Assembly: GCA_905209725.1 (NCBI GenBank)
Contig: CAJLTZ010000004.1
Coordinates: 1 to 48,899 of the forward strand
From: an uncultured Muribaculaceae bacterium
GTDB lineage: Bacteria > Bacteroidota > Bacteroidia > Bacteroidales > Muribaculaceae
DNA: 48,899 nt
Direction of reading: 5' to 3'
A model generated the notes under the pieces. The model worked only from the letters and a program-made list of their open reading frames with translations, was not told the DNA's origin and searched no databases. The position numbers and the translations under genes are program-made. Shown here one piece after another: positions 8,517-16,897 of the stretch (positions are counted from its first letter, which is position 1; every line of letters begins with the position of its first letter).

Positions 8517-8552
8517 TTCACGGATGCGCACTGCAAATGTGCACCCGTGAAT
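8517..8552. terminator. Long hairpin between DUF349 and Sel1 genes
   Basis: The arms ATTCACGG (8517-8524) and CCGTGAAT (8545-8552) are perfect complements, and inside them GCAC pairs with GTGC around a small loop. It sits between the stop of the DUF349 gene and the start of the Sel1 gene on the minus strand. Only a short T-rich stretch follows, so it could be a terminator, a processing site or an operator. Confidence 0.45.
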
Positions 8553-8607
8553 GCAATGTGAATTTCTATTATATCCTTTCCACAAACGGGAGAAGGGAAA
8601 ATGATTA

Positions 8608-10509
8608 TCAATCGTTCTTCTCGGTTTCCTTCTCGAGAAGGGCAACTTTCTCTTCGAGTTCGGCGATGTCGGCCTTCAGGCGCTCGATGCGCTTCTCCAT
8701 ATCTTTCAGCATCGAATTCCCCGCGCTGCTCTTGATGTTGAAGAAACCGAGATTGTTCTCATATGTCTTCAGGTCGTTGCGGCGGGCCTCCAGCTGGCGC
8801 ATCACGCGGTCGCGTTCACGGGTGGTTTTCTGTCCGTCGCCGCCCATCTCTGCCACGCGATTGTGGAAGCGGTTCATTCGCTCGTCGCGGGCACGATTGC
8901 CATATGCATTATAGATGGCGTCGCAAACCTCGCGATATTCTGCAAACACTTTGTCTTTCAACTTGAAGGGTACAAACCCGATCTCATTCCATTCAGCCTG
9001 GAGTTCCTTGGTGCGGCCAATCACCTCGCTGCGGTCGCCGTCAAGGGGCAACTCCCTGAGTTTCTCGATGATGGCGCGTTTGGCCTCGAGATTGGCATTC
9101 TCATCGCGACGACGCTCCTTGTTCTGTTTCTTGCGCTCGTTGAAGAAGAAATTGCAGGCTGTGGTGAAACGCTGCCAGATGGCGTCGCTCTGCTTGCGGG
9201 GCACGCTGCCTACCTCTTTCCATTCAGCCTGGAGTTTTACGACCTCGGCTGCGGCCTTGTTGATGTCGCCAAGATCCTTGAGGGCCTCGGCGCGTTCGCA
9301 TAGGGCTGTTTTCTTGGCAAGATTCTCTTCGAATTCCTGGCGGGTCTTGGTGAAATATGCTGTCTTGGCAGCAAAGAAATCGTCGCAGGCCTTGCGGAAA
9401 CGCGTATAAAGGAGAGTGTTGGATTTCTTTGACGCATAGCCGTATTCACGCCATTTCTTCTGAAGTGCGATAATCTTGTCGGTAGCGGCGTTCCATTCGC
9501 TGAAGGAATTGATCTTGCTCAGGTCGATAGCCTCTATCTCCTCGCAAATCTTGGTCTTGGCCTCCTCATTGGCCTGCTCCTCCTGCTTGCGGCGCTCGAA
9601 ATATTCCTGGTGACGCTTGTTGACCACTGTGGAAGCCTCCTTGAATTCCTCCCAGAGCGACTCGCGGATATCCTTCGCCACCGGACCGATGTTGCGCCAT
9701 TCATCATGCAGGCCCTGAAGCTTGCGGAAGGCGGCAATCACATCGTTCTCATCCTTGAGAGCCTGTGCGGCCTCGATAAGTTTGCGCTTGGCCTCGAGGT
9801 TTTTCTTGAAGTCGAGGTCGCGGAGCTCCTTGTTCATCTTGAGATGATCATAGAATTCCTCGCTCACTGTCTGGAATGTCTTCCAGATTTCGGTCTCGGC
9901 CGTGGGGGGGACCTCCTTGATATCCTTGAAATCCTGCTGGAGCTGCTGGAAATCGGAGAATTTCACATTCACAGTGTCGATGTCGCAGGCAATGGCGCGC
10001 ATCTTCTCGATGATTTCGAGTTTCTTGGCGAGATTAGCCTGGCGCATCTCCTCGTCGGCCTGAAGGAATGCCTGACGACGCTCCTTGAATTCGGCATAGA
10101 GGGTCTTGAACTCATTCTCAAGTTCGTCGGGGGTGGAGGAGAAAGCTGCCGGATCATTGCCGGCCTCTATGAACGCATTGAGCTCATCAAGATTTTCCTT
10201 GCTCTTGATGTTGAAGAAGGCCTGCTTGAGGGAAGCGACCTCTTTATGGGCTGCCATATTGTTCTCCTCAAGAATCTTCTTGAGGGTGTCGAGGAGTTCC
10301 TCTTTCGACATGGCATGGAAATTCTTAAATGCCTTGTCGTCGGCGGCCTCCATCTCTTCGGCCTCGGTTTCTGCATCTGCAGCGGCGGCTATATCCTCCG
10401 CGGGCGATGTCTCATTTGCACACTCTGTCTCAGGTTCCGCTGCCACGGGGGCTGCGGGGGTCGTCTGTGTGGATTCCTCAAGTGAGTCCACTTTTTCAAT
10501 CTCGTTCAT
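8608..10509 (-). CDS. DUF349 domain-containing coiled-coil protein
   Basis: This 633-residue protein has an acidic, Glu/Ala-rich N-terminus (about 1-60) and then several tandem DUF349-type helical repeats. These are recognisable by recurring W..g.vp....d..w..F..a motifs, such as LQAEWKEVGSVPRKQSDAIW and LQAEWNEIGFVPFKLKD. A charged coiled coil closes the protein (about 585-633). No signal peptide is seen, so it should be cytoplasmic. The function of DUF349 proteins is not settled. It starts 5 bp after the stop of the cyclophilin gene, so the two are almost certainly cotranscribed. Confidence 0.9.
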   Translation of the reverse strand: MNEIEKVDSLEESTQTTPAAPVAAEPETECANETSPAEDIAAAADAETEAEEMEAADDKAFKNFHAMSKEELLDTLKKILEENNMAAHKEVASLKQAFFNIKSKENLDELNAFIEAGNDPAAFSSTPDELENEFKTLYAEFKERRQAFLQADEEMRQANLAKKLEIIEKMRAIACDIDTVNVKFSDFQQLQQDFKDIKEVPPTAETEIWKTFQTVSEEFYDHLKMNKELRDLDFKKNLEAKRKLIEAAQALKDENDVIAAFRKLQGLHDEWRNIGPVAKDIRESLWEEFKEASTVVNKRHQEYFERRKQEEQANEEAKTKICEEIEAIDLSKINSFSEWNAATDKIIALQKKWREYGYASKKSNTLLYTRFRKACDDFFAAKTAYFTKTRQEFEENLAKKTALCERAEALKDLGDINKAAAEVVKLQAEWKEVGSVPRKQSDAIWQRFTTACNFFFNERKKQNKERRRDENANLEAKRAIIEKLRELPLDGDRSEVIGRTKELQAEWNEIGFVPFKLKDKVFAEYREVCDAIYNAYGNRARDERMNRFHNRVAEMGGDGQKTTRERDRVMRQLEARRNDLKTYENNLGFFNIKSSAGNSMLKDMEKRIERLKADIAELEEKVALLEKETEKND

Positions 10510-10514
10510 AGTTA

Positions 10515-11333
10515 TTATTTTTCAATCGTCGCCTTCAGTATGCGCACATCCTCCAAAGGACGATCGGCGCGGCCTGTGGCCACATTCTGTATCTTTTCTA
10601 CGGTGTCCATGCCATCCACCACCTCGCCAAACACGGTATACTGTCCGTCGAGATGCGGGGTTCCCCCCTTGGTGGCATATGTCTCAAGCATTTCTGCGGT
10701 AAGCTCGGGAGCCTTCACATTGCTTTCAGTCTCATCTATCAGCTGGAGACGCAGTTTCTCAAGCGCGTCCTTGTCGCCAGCCTTCTGCAGAGTCTGGATC
10801 TCTTCGCGGTGTTTCTCACAGAGATTGCGGAAATAGGCCTGACGCTGGGAATCCACGCCGCGGAGCGACATCTGCCTTACCATTGCGGAGTCGGCCTTCT
10901 GTCCTGTCACGATGTAGAACTGCGAAGCGCTGCTCTTGCGCTCGGGATTCACATTATCTCCCGTGCGGGCTGCTGCCAGAGCGCCATATTTATGATAGTG
11001 CTGGGGATAGCGGATTTCGGCATCAATCTCATATCCGAGATCGCCGCTGCCGAGCATTGCTGTGCTGTCGGCCGTGCGGGAGTCGGGATCGCCTGCCTGC
11101 ACCATAAAATCCTTTATAACCCTATGGAATAACACACCATTATATATTCCCTCGCGCACATTCTTCAGGAAATTGTCGCGGTGAAGGGGCGTGTCGTTGT
11201 ATAATTTCATCTTGATGGTGCCAAGAGTGGTCTCGAAGTCTACCACTGGCTCCTTCTCTTTGGCGGCCGGTGTGGCTGCCGATGCTGTTGCTGCCATTAT
11301 AATAGCTATTAAGGCAATTATCGTTCTTTTCAT
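10515..11333 (-). CDS. Peptidylprolyl isomerase, cyclophilin type, exported
   Basis: This is a proline cis-trans isomerase assisting folding outside the cytoplasm. The 272-residue protein has a signal peptide (about 1-19). The cyclophilin core includes GVLFHRVIKDFMVQAGDP (about 90-107), SASQFYIVTG and GQYTVFGEVVDGMD. An inserted helical segment of about 70 residues splits the core after the FYIVTG strand, a layout I know from other Bacteroidales exported cyclophilins. The catalytic Arg and Phe of FHRVI..FM.Q are kept. It lies 3 bp downstream of the small unknown gene and 5 bp upstream of the DUF349 gene, forming a three-gene operon. Confidence 0.93.
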   Translation of the reverse strand: MKRTIIALIAIIMAATASAATPAAKEKEPVVDFETTLGTIKMKLYNDTPLHRDNFLKNVREGIYNGVLFHRVIKDFMVQAGDPDSRTADSTAMLGSGDLGYEIDAEIRYPQHYHKYGALAAARTGDNVNPERKSSASQFYIVTGQKADSAMVRQMSLRGVDSQRQAYFRNLCEKHREEIQTLQKAGDKDALEKLRLQLIDETESNVKAPELTAEMLETYATKGGTPHLDGQYTVFGEVVDGMDTVEKIQNVATGRADRPLEDVRILKATIEK

Positions 11334-11336
11334 TTT

Positions 11337-11711
11337 CTACATGGCTTCCCCTTCGGGATGTATCCGCTTGAAGATGCGGCGGAAATTATTGTCGGTAATA
11401 CGAAGTTCGGCGGCATGCTCCATATAATCCGCTCCCCAGATGCTCTGGAGAAGTGAACCGATATAGCGACGCTCGCGGTCCTTGTCGATTGCCGCCTCGA
11501 TGAGCGGCGCAAGCCAGGGCTCGAACTGCTCGCGGTCCACCGCCGAAAGATAGCGCGCCGTGCTCGCTAAAAATTGCCCGGTGGTGTCCACCTTCACAAG
11601 TTTTTCTATCAGCTCGGGCATCTCGGATGAACAGGTGTCGGCATGATCCACAATGTATTCATACACCGCCATTCCCTGATGCTCCGGCATTTCTTTATTC
11701 TCAAATTCCAT
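11337..11711 (-). CDS. Small acidic protein of unknown function
   Basis: I do not recognise this 124-residue protein. It is predicted to be mainly helical and acidic, has no signal peptide or membrane segment and shows no cysteine motif. The middle segment (about 50-110) contains the pattern WLAPLIEAAIDKDRERRYIG followed by LLQSIWGADY, which resembles a compact helical bundle. It is the first gene of the operon with the cyclophilin and DUF349 genes, and its codon use looks like that of its neighbours, so it is probably real and expressed. Confidence 0.75.
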   Translation of the reverse strand: MEFENKEMPEHQGMAVYEYIVDHADTCSSEMPELIEKLVKVDTTGQFLASTARYLSAVDREQFEPWLAPLIEAAIDKDRERRYIGSLLQSIWGADYMEHAAELRITDNNFRRIFKRIHPEGEAM

Positions 11712-11805
11712 TTCTTAATGTTATCGCATTGCGAATCAATAGGTTAGTTCTCAACAGCAAGGATATTGCCGATACCGGCCGATGCCATCTGCAATGCAAT
11801 TAGGT

Positions 11806-11837
11806 CGCAAATTTAAAAATTTTTCATTAATTTTGCG
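11806..11837. promoter_or_regulatory. Divergent promoter region with dyad symmetry
   Basis: A TAnnTTTG-type -7 box is present on each strand: TAAATTTG on the minus strand (11808-11815) and TAATTTTG on the plus strand (11828-11835). Together they form an imperfect palindrome bounded by CGCAAA and TTTGCG. They would serve the unknown/cyclophilin/DUF349 operon and the kinase-like gene. The -33 regions are weak on both sides. Confidence 0.45.
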
Positions 11838-11904
11838 ATGAAAGAGGTGATTTTTTTGATTTTAACGTTAAGAAATACCTCTGAAAACATATCGACATCA
11901 TTCA

Positions 11905-12558
11905 ATGAAGGCTGGAGAGAAAGTAGACAAAGACAATATGGAGGATAAGGAGAATAAGCGGTTTGTGATAGTGGTCGGGCGTCAGTTTGGCAGCGGTGGC
12001 CACGATATGGCCGTAAAACTTGCCGAAAGACTCGGCGTGCAATTCTACGACAACCGTCTTATCTCGGAGGCTGCCGGAAAGATGGGCTATTCGCCGGAGA
12101 TTTTCCGGCGCATCGATGAGAAGCGCCCCTCCTTCCTGCGCTCGCTTCTTTCCTTCACTTACGGCACACAGAGCGCCCCTCCTGAAACCGCCATGAGCGG
12201 CGAGCACCTTTATGGGGCACAGGCAGCCGCCATCAAGGAGATTGCTGCCCGTGAGAGTTGCGTTATCGTAGGCCGGACGGCCGACTATGTGCTCCGCGAC
12301 CATCCCGGCCTCCTCAGCATCTTTGTCAACGCGCCAATGGATTTCAGGATTAAGAATGTGATGAGCCGCGAGAATTGCGATGCCGAGGCTGCCGAATCCC
12401 TCATCCGCAAGAAAGACCGCGACCGCGAGGCCTTCTATAATTATTATACCAATCGCTCCTGGGGACACGCCGACAATTATCATCTCTGCTTCGACGCCTC
12501 CCGCATCGACGCCGACCGGATTCTCCCCCTCATCCGCCAGCTCCTCCATCTCAACTGA
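11905..12558 (+). CDS. Cytidylate kinase-like family protein
   Basis: This 217-residue P-loop protein belongs to the cytidylate-kinase-like family common in Bacteroidetes and Firmicutes. The nucleotide-binding loop is VVGRQFGSGGHD (about residues 23-34). It is followed by a helix-rich lid region with RRIDEKRPSF and an NMP-kinase core with CVIVGRTADYVL and IRKKDRDREAFY. The match to true CMP kinase is partial, so the substrate is uncertain. An in-frame ATG at 11938 is an alternative start, which would begin MEDKENKRF and remove 11 poorly conserved residues. Confidence 0.85.
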   Translation: MKAGEKVDKDNMEDKENKRFVIVVGRQFGSGGHDMAVKLAERLGVQFYDNRLISEAAGKMGYSPEIFRRIDEKRPSFLRSLLSFTYGTQSAPPETAMSGEHLYGAQAAAIKEIAARESCVIVGRTADYVLRDHPGLLSIFVNAPMDFRIKNVMSRENCDAEAAESLIRKKDRDREAFYNYYTNRSWGHADNYHLCFDASRIDADRILPLIRQLLHLN

Positions 12559-12642
12559 GAAGACTAACTTACCCTCCATCCCACAAAAAGTGCGGACACC
12601 GGGACCTCAGATATTTCCAAACCGCTTCCCGAAGCAAATTTA

Positions 12643-12674
12643 ATTGCGGGGGCGGGATTTTTTTTGTAATTTTG
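12643..12674 (+). promoter_or_regulatory. Promoter of the RNase P RNA gene
   Basis: A TAATTTTG -7 box at 12667-12674 is preceded at about 20 bp by ATTG (12643-12646). It lies seven bases before the predicted RNA 5' end, as expected for Bacteroidales promoters. This supports the start of rnpB near 12,681. Confidence 0.7.
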
Positions 12675-12680
12675 TAGTCA

Positions 12681-13054
12681 AGGCAGAGTTCCGGTCTGTC
12701 GCTGCGCCGCTTTTGCGGCGTTGAGGAAAGTCCGGGCAACGCAGAGCAGCGCACTTTCTAACGGAAAGTCGACGGCGACGTTGAGGGAAATGTGACAGAA
12801 AATTACCGCCGCTTACATTTTTCAATAGTGGTAAGGGTGAAAAGGTGGGGTAAGAGCCCACCGGCGGATGTGGCGACACGTCCGGCCGCACATCCTGCGC
12901 GTTGCAAGGTCAAATACACCGGCAATCAAGGGTGGCTCGCCCGTTGCCGGGGGGTAGACTGCTTTAGCGCGCCGGGCAACCGGCCGCACAGATAAATGAC
13001 AGACACGGCAGCTTCGGCTGGCCGCACATAACCCGGCTTACAGGACCTCTGCCT
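12681..13054 (+). ncRNA. rnpB: RNase P RNA (class A)
   Basis: This is the catalytic RNA that removes 5' leaders from tRNA precursors. The hallmark strings are visible: GAGGAAAGTCCGGGC near 12,722 (CR I), ACAGAAAATTACCGCC near 12,795, GGTAAGGGTGAAAAGGTG then GGTAAGAGCCCACCG near 12,830-12,860 (CR II/III), and ATAAATGACAGACAC near 12,992 with CCCGGCTTACAG near the end. The closing P1 helix pairs 12681-12688 (AGGCAGAG) with 13047-13054 (CTCTGCCT). Its length of about 374 nt is usual. It accounts for most of the 669-bp gap between the flanking protein genes. Confidence 0.95.
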
Positions 13055-13063
13055 TCCCCATCA

Positions 13064-13085
13064 CGGCGCCCTCCCCGGGGCGCCG
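13064..13085 (+). terminator. GC-rich hairpin after rnpB
   Basis: An 8-bp GC stem (13064-13071 with 13078-13085) begins 9 bp past the end of the RNase P RNA. No clear T-run follows, so its role as a terminator is probable but not certain. Confidence 0.5.
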
Positions 13086-13183
13086 ATCCATTTAATTCCA
13101 CTTTAACGCCTCCCGAGGCCTTTAAAAGCGAACTTTTATCTAATCCATAGAGTTTATTTTCTAAGAGCATAAACTGCCTCTTT

Positions 13184-13217
13184 TAAATATAACCCTCTCC
13201 TAAATATAACCCTCTCC
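13184..13217. repeat. Perfect 17-bp tandem duplication before the YihY-family gene
   Basis: The 17-base unit TAAATATAACCCTCTCC occurs twice in direct succession (13184-13200, 13201-13217), ending 10 bp before the start codon at 13228. It probably arose by replication slippage and lies inside the 5' leader. Confidence 0.8.
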
Positions 13218-13227
13218 CGCCATACCG

Positions 13228-14634
13228 ATGAGCAAGAACGAAACATCTATGTCAGAGAAGCCCGGCCTGATAAGCAAAATCAAAGCCTTTGTGAAATACT
13301 GCATAAGCGGCGTCTGGAGCGACCCGCGCAATAACTGGCAAACACGCACCATCAAGACGCTCAACCTCACCGTGAGCTCTTTCTTCGACCGCGACCTGCA
13401 GAACAAGTCGATGGCGCTAACCTACAGCACCGTGCTTTCCCTCGTGCCGGCCCTCGCAATGCTTGTGGCCATCGGCAGGGGCTTCGGAATGTCGGAGGTG
13501 TTCCAGAACGAGCTATACAGCCTCTTCCCCTCCCAGCATAAGGCTATTTCGGTGGCACTCAAATTCTGCGACTCTTATCTCACGAATGCCACTCAGGGAA
13601 TGTTTGTCGGCATAGGCCTGCTTTTCCTGCTCTGGACGGTGATTTCGCTGCTCTTCCAGATTGAGGACACCTTCAACGCCATCTGGGGCATCCGTCAGGG
13701 TCGCACCATCTGGCAGAAAGTAACGGACTATATTGCCATCTGCCTTATTATCCCCGTGCTTCTCGTATGCTCCGCCGGTATCTCGCTATTTATGACCGAC
13801 ACCATCCAGGACAATATTTTCCTGCCGGTGCTCACGCCGATGCTGAATTTCTTTCTCGAATTGATTCCCTTCGTGCTCTCCTGGCTGGCGTTCACCCTCA
13901 CCTACTGTCTGATTCCCAATACTAAAGTACAGTTTAAATACGCGGCGATGGGTGGTCTCGTGGCATCAATCGGGTTCACAATCCTTCAGTTTATTTTCCT
14001 GAATTCGCAGATGTATCTCTCCAACTATAATGCCATCTACGGCTCCTTCGCGTTCCTGCCCCTGATGCTTCTCTGGCTGCAGTTTTCCTGGCTCCTGCTC
14101 CTCAGCGGCGCATTGCTCACATATTCAGTGCAGAATGTGATGACTTTCAACCCCGTGGGCAACTCGGGCAACGCCACTATCGCCGAATATCAGAACCTTG
14201 CCCTTATTATGATGGGAATCATCGCCCAGCGCTTCGTCAACAAACAGCCACCCCTCACGGAAAACCAGATAGCCATCGAGTATTACCTGCCCCTCAAGAT
14301 TGTGAGCGATGTGGCGCAGCGGCTCCGGACCACAGGGCTCATCTATGATGTGGATGTGGAGGGGGAATCCGACAAGGGGCTTTCGCCCGCTTTGGGGATG
14401 GATGATTTCAGCGTGGAACAGTTCCTTCTCGTCTTCGACGGAGTGGGCAAAATCGAGGCCGACCCCGCCGCCAACAACATCTTCCCCGAGTTTATGGGAA
14501 CAATGAGGCCAAAATGGGAAAACGTCTATTCCAAATTCAAGACGATGCTCGTAAAAGACCTGCCTCTCCCCTCGGCTCAGCAGGTGAAAGAGGCAAGAAT
14601 CAGGATGAACAGCCAGGATTTGGGGACAAAATAA
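13228..14634 (+). CDS. YihY/virulence factor BrkB family membrane protein
   Basis: This is a 468-residue inner-membrane protein of the YihY/BrkB family, once misnamed RNase BN. The N-terminal cytoplasmic stretch (about 1-60) is followed by six membrane segments between about 65 and 310. The family signatures FFDRDLQNKSMALTYSTVLSLVPALAM and FNAIWGIRQGR are kept (each read here as overlapping shorter motifs). The cytoplasmic C-terminal part (about 320-468) is longer than in E. coli YihY and contains a winged-helix-like segment. Transport function is unproven for the family. An in-frame ATG seven codons downstream is a second possible start. Confidence 0.88.
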   Translation: MSKNETSMSEKPGLISKIKAFVKYCISGVWSDPRNNWQTRTIKTLNLTVSSFFDRDLQNKSMALTYSTVLSLVPALAMLVAIGRGFGMSEVFQNELYSLFPSQHKAISVALKFCDSYLTNATQGMFVGIGLLFLLWTVISLLFQIEDTFNAIWGIRQGRTIWQKVTDYIAICLIIPVLLVCSAGISLFMTDTIQDNIFLPVLTPMLNFFLELIPFVLSWLAFTLTYCLIPNTKVQFKYAAMGGLVASIGFTILQFIFLNSQMYLSNYNAIYGSFAFLPLMLLWLQFSWLLLLSGALLTYSVQNVMTFNPVGNSGNATIAEYQNLALIMMGIIAQRFVNKQPPLTENQIAIEYYLPLKIVSDVAQRLRTTGLIYDVDVEGESDKGLSPALGMDDFSVEQFLLVFDGVGKIEADPAANNIFPEFMGTMRPKWENVYSKFKTMLVKDLPLPSAQQVKEARIRMNSQDLGTK

Positions 14635-14706
14635 GCCCTTACGTGACAATAATCGCTCATAAAATGAGCGTTTAACGGCAACTCTGCAAAATATGCTGCA
14701 TAACAT

Positions 14707-14737
14707 TTTGCCGCCCACGAATTTTTATGTATCTTTG
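14707..14737 (+). promoter_or_regulatory. Promoter of the glycogen cluster
   Basis: TTTG at 14707-14710 and TATCTTTG at 14730-14737 are 19 bp apart, an exact fit to the Bacteroidales TTTG-N19-TAnnTTTG consensus. Transcription should start near 14,744, leaving a leader of about 155 nt before the debranching-enzyme gene. I see no obvious riboswitch or operator in that leader. Confidence 0.75.
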
Positions 14738-14899
14738 TAGAGGAATTCTGGTACATATCTAACACAAATCTTAAGGTAATCGCTCCCGGGATTGCAAACA
14801 CACATTTTCTCCCCCCGGAATCCAATCCTTTACTCCAACATTTAACGTTAGATATCCTAAATTGAAAATTCAAACATCGATAAATAATCAACCCAAATC

Positions 14900-16879
14900 A
14901 TGAGTTATCTTAAATTCGACAAGGCCCTTATGATCAACCTGGAGCAGTCGCTTCCCAAGGAGATGCTGCGCACCAACAAGAGCGGCGCGTATCATTGCAC
15001 CTCCATCGTGGGTTGCAACACGCGCAAGCAGCACGGCTTGCTCGTGATTCCGATCCCCGAGATGGACGATCAGGCCCATGTGTTGCTCTCCAGCCTCGAC
15101 GAGTCGGTGATTCAGCATGGCGCCTCCTTCAATCTCGGCCTGCACCAGTATGGCTACAATGTGTTCAGTCCAAACGGTCACAAATATATCCGCGAGTTCA
15201 ATTGCGAGACAGTCCCCACGCTTACATTCCGTGTGGGAGGTGTGATCCTTACTAAAAAGAAGGTATTCATCTCTCACGAGAACCGCATCCTTATCAAATA
15301 CACTTTGCAGGAGGCACACTCGCCCACAACGCTCCGCTTCCGCCCCTTCCTGGCTTTCCGCAACGCCAACAGCCTCGTGGTGGAGAACGGCGCCATCAAC
15401 CGTGACATACAGCATGTGCCCAATGGAATCGCCACATGCCTCTACGACGGATACCCCTCCCTTTACATGCAATTCAACAATGAGGCCAAATGGGTCGACG
15501 ACCCGCATTGGTACAAGGGCATCGAATATTACAAAGACAAGGTGCGCGGAATCCCCTACAAGGAGGATCTCTGGGTGCCCGGATATTTCGAACTCCCCAT
15601 CAAGAAGGGTGAGACAATCATCTTCTCGGCTTCCACATTCGAGACCGACCCCGCACTTTTCGAGCAGACATACACTGAAGAACTAAAAACCCGCACGTCG
15701 CGCACAAGCTTCTATAATTGCCTCAAGAATGCGGCGATGCAGTTCTACCTCAAGAATGAATACGGCACATATATCATGGCCGGCTATCCCTGGTACAATG
15801 TGCGCGGCCGCGACGAACTCATCGGCCTGCCGGGCTGCACGCTCGCCATCAATCACGACCAGGAATATCATGTGATTCTGGATACATTCATCAAGGCTCT
15901 CCGCCATAATATCAAGACCGGCGAGAAGGACCGAGTGATTCATGAAATCGACCTTCCCGACATCCCCCTCTGGCTCATCTGGGCCATCCAGCAATACCGC
16001 CGCTATGTGAGCATCGACGACTGCCGCAAGCGCTATGCCGACACGGTGCGCTGGCTTGTGGAGACTATCCGCAAAGGTGGCATCAAGAATCTGCGTCTCG
16101 ACCCCAACGGACTGCTTCACAGCGAAGGCCGCGAAACGCCCGTAACCTGGCTCTCCGCTTCCATCGGCGGACGCCCGATTATTCCACGCACAGGATATAT
16201 TCTTGAATTCAACGCTCTCTGGTATAATGCCGTGCGCTTCCTTGCCTATCTCCTTGGCGAGTCGAAGAAGGACGCCGAATATGTGGCTGAACTGAATGCT
16301 CTGGCCGAAACCATCGGCGACAGTTTCATCAAGACTTTCCTCAATGGATATGGCTATCTCTATGATTATGTCGACGGTGCGTACACCGACCTTGAGGTGC
16401 GTCCCAACATGGCGATTGCCGTCGGTCTGGAATATTCGCCGCTCGACCGCCGTCAGCGCAAGCGCGTTCTGGATTTCTGCACCCGCGAACTTCTCACGCC
16501 CAAGGGCCTGCGCTCGCTGAGCCCGAAAAGCCAGGCTTACCGGCCCGTATATGTAGGCAACCCCACAGAGCGCGAATATGCCGTGCATCAGGGTCCCGCC
16601 CGCCCATGGCTCTTCGGATTCTATTCCGATGCCTATTTCAAGGTGTTCGGCCTCAGCGGCCTCTCTTTCATCGAAAGAATGCTCATCGGCTATGAGGACG
16701 AAATGTCGGAAGGCTGCATCGGCTCGCTCTCCGAACTCTACGATGGCAATCCCCCTTACACGGGACGTGGCGCCGTGAGCACCGCCAAGAATGTGGGCCA
16801 GATCCTCTGCACCATCAAGACCGTGAACCAGATGACAAAACTCCTCGACGCTCAGGAAAGCGCCAACTCAACCCTTTAA
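14900..16879 (+). CDS. Glycogen debranching enzyme (amylo-alpha-1,6-glucosidase family)
   Basis: This 659-residue enzyme hydrolyses alpha-1,6 branch points in glycogen. The N-terminal bacterial GDE domain (about 15-240) begins with LRTNKSGAYHCTSIVG, the usual opening of the family. The GH133-type (alpha/alpha)6 catalytic domain (about 290-650) includes AGYPWYNVRGRDELIGLPG near residue 290-308, where family members carry the conserved W-x-RD segment. No signal peptide is seen, so it acts on cytoplasmic glycogen. It is the first gene of a cluster with a GT4 enzyme (18 bp on) and a GH57 enzyme. Confidence 0.93.
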   Translation: MSYLKFDKALMINLEQSLPKEMLRTNKSGAYHCTSIVGCNTRKQHGLLVIPIPEMDDQAHVLLSSLDESVIQHGASFNLGLHQYGYNVFSPNGHKYIREFNCETVPTLTFRVGGVILTKKKVFISHENRILIKYTLQEAHSPTTLRFRPFLAFRNANSLVVENGAINRDIQHVPNGIATCLYDGYPSLYMQFNNEAKWVDDPHWYKGIEYYKDKVRGIPYKEDLWVPGYFELPIKKGETIIFSASTFETDPALFEQTYTEELKTRTSRTSFYNCLKNAAMQFYLKNEYGTYIMAGYPWYNVRGRDELIGLPGCTLAINHDQEYHVILDTFIKALRHNIKTGEKDRVIHEIDLPDIPLWLIWAIQQYRRYVSIDDCRKRYADTVRWLVETIRKGGIKNLRLDPNGLLHSEGRETPVTWLSASIGGRPIIPRTGYILEFNALWYNAVRFLAYLLGESKKDAEYVAELNALAETIGDSFIKTFLNGYGYLYDYVDGAYTDLEVRPNMAIAVGLEYSPLDRRQRKRVLDFCTRELLTPKGLRSLSPKSQAYRPVYVGNPTEREYAVHQGPARPWLFGFYSDAYFKVFGLSGLSFIERMLIGYEDEMSEGCIGSLSELYDGNPPYTGRGAVSTAKNVGQILCTIKTVNQMTKLLDAQESANSTL

Positions 16880-16897
16880 CCCTTAACTCTCAAGATT

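Noticed and set aside
12559..13227. tRNA genes or CRISPR array in the largest non-protein gap
   Set aside because: The gap is explained by RNase P RNA. I saw no tRNA cloverleaf and no regularly spaced repeats anywhere in the window.
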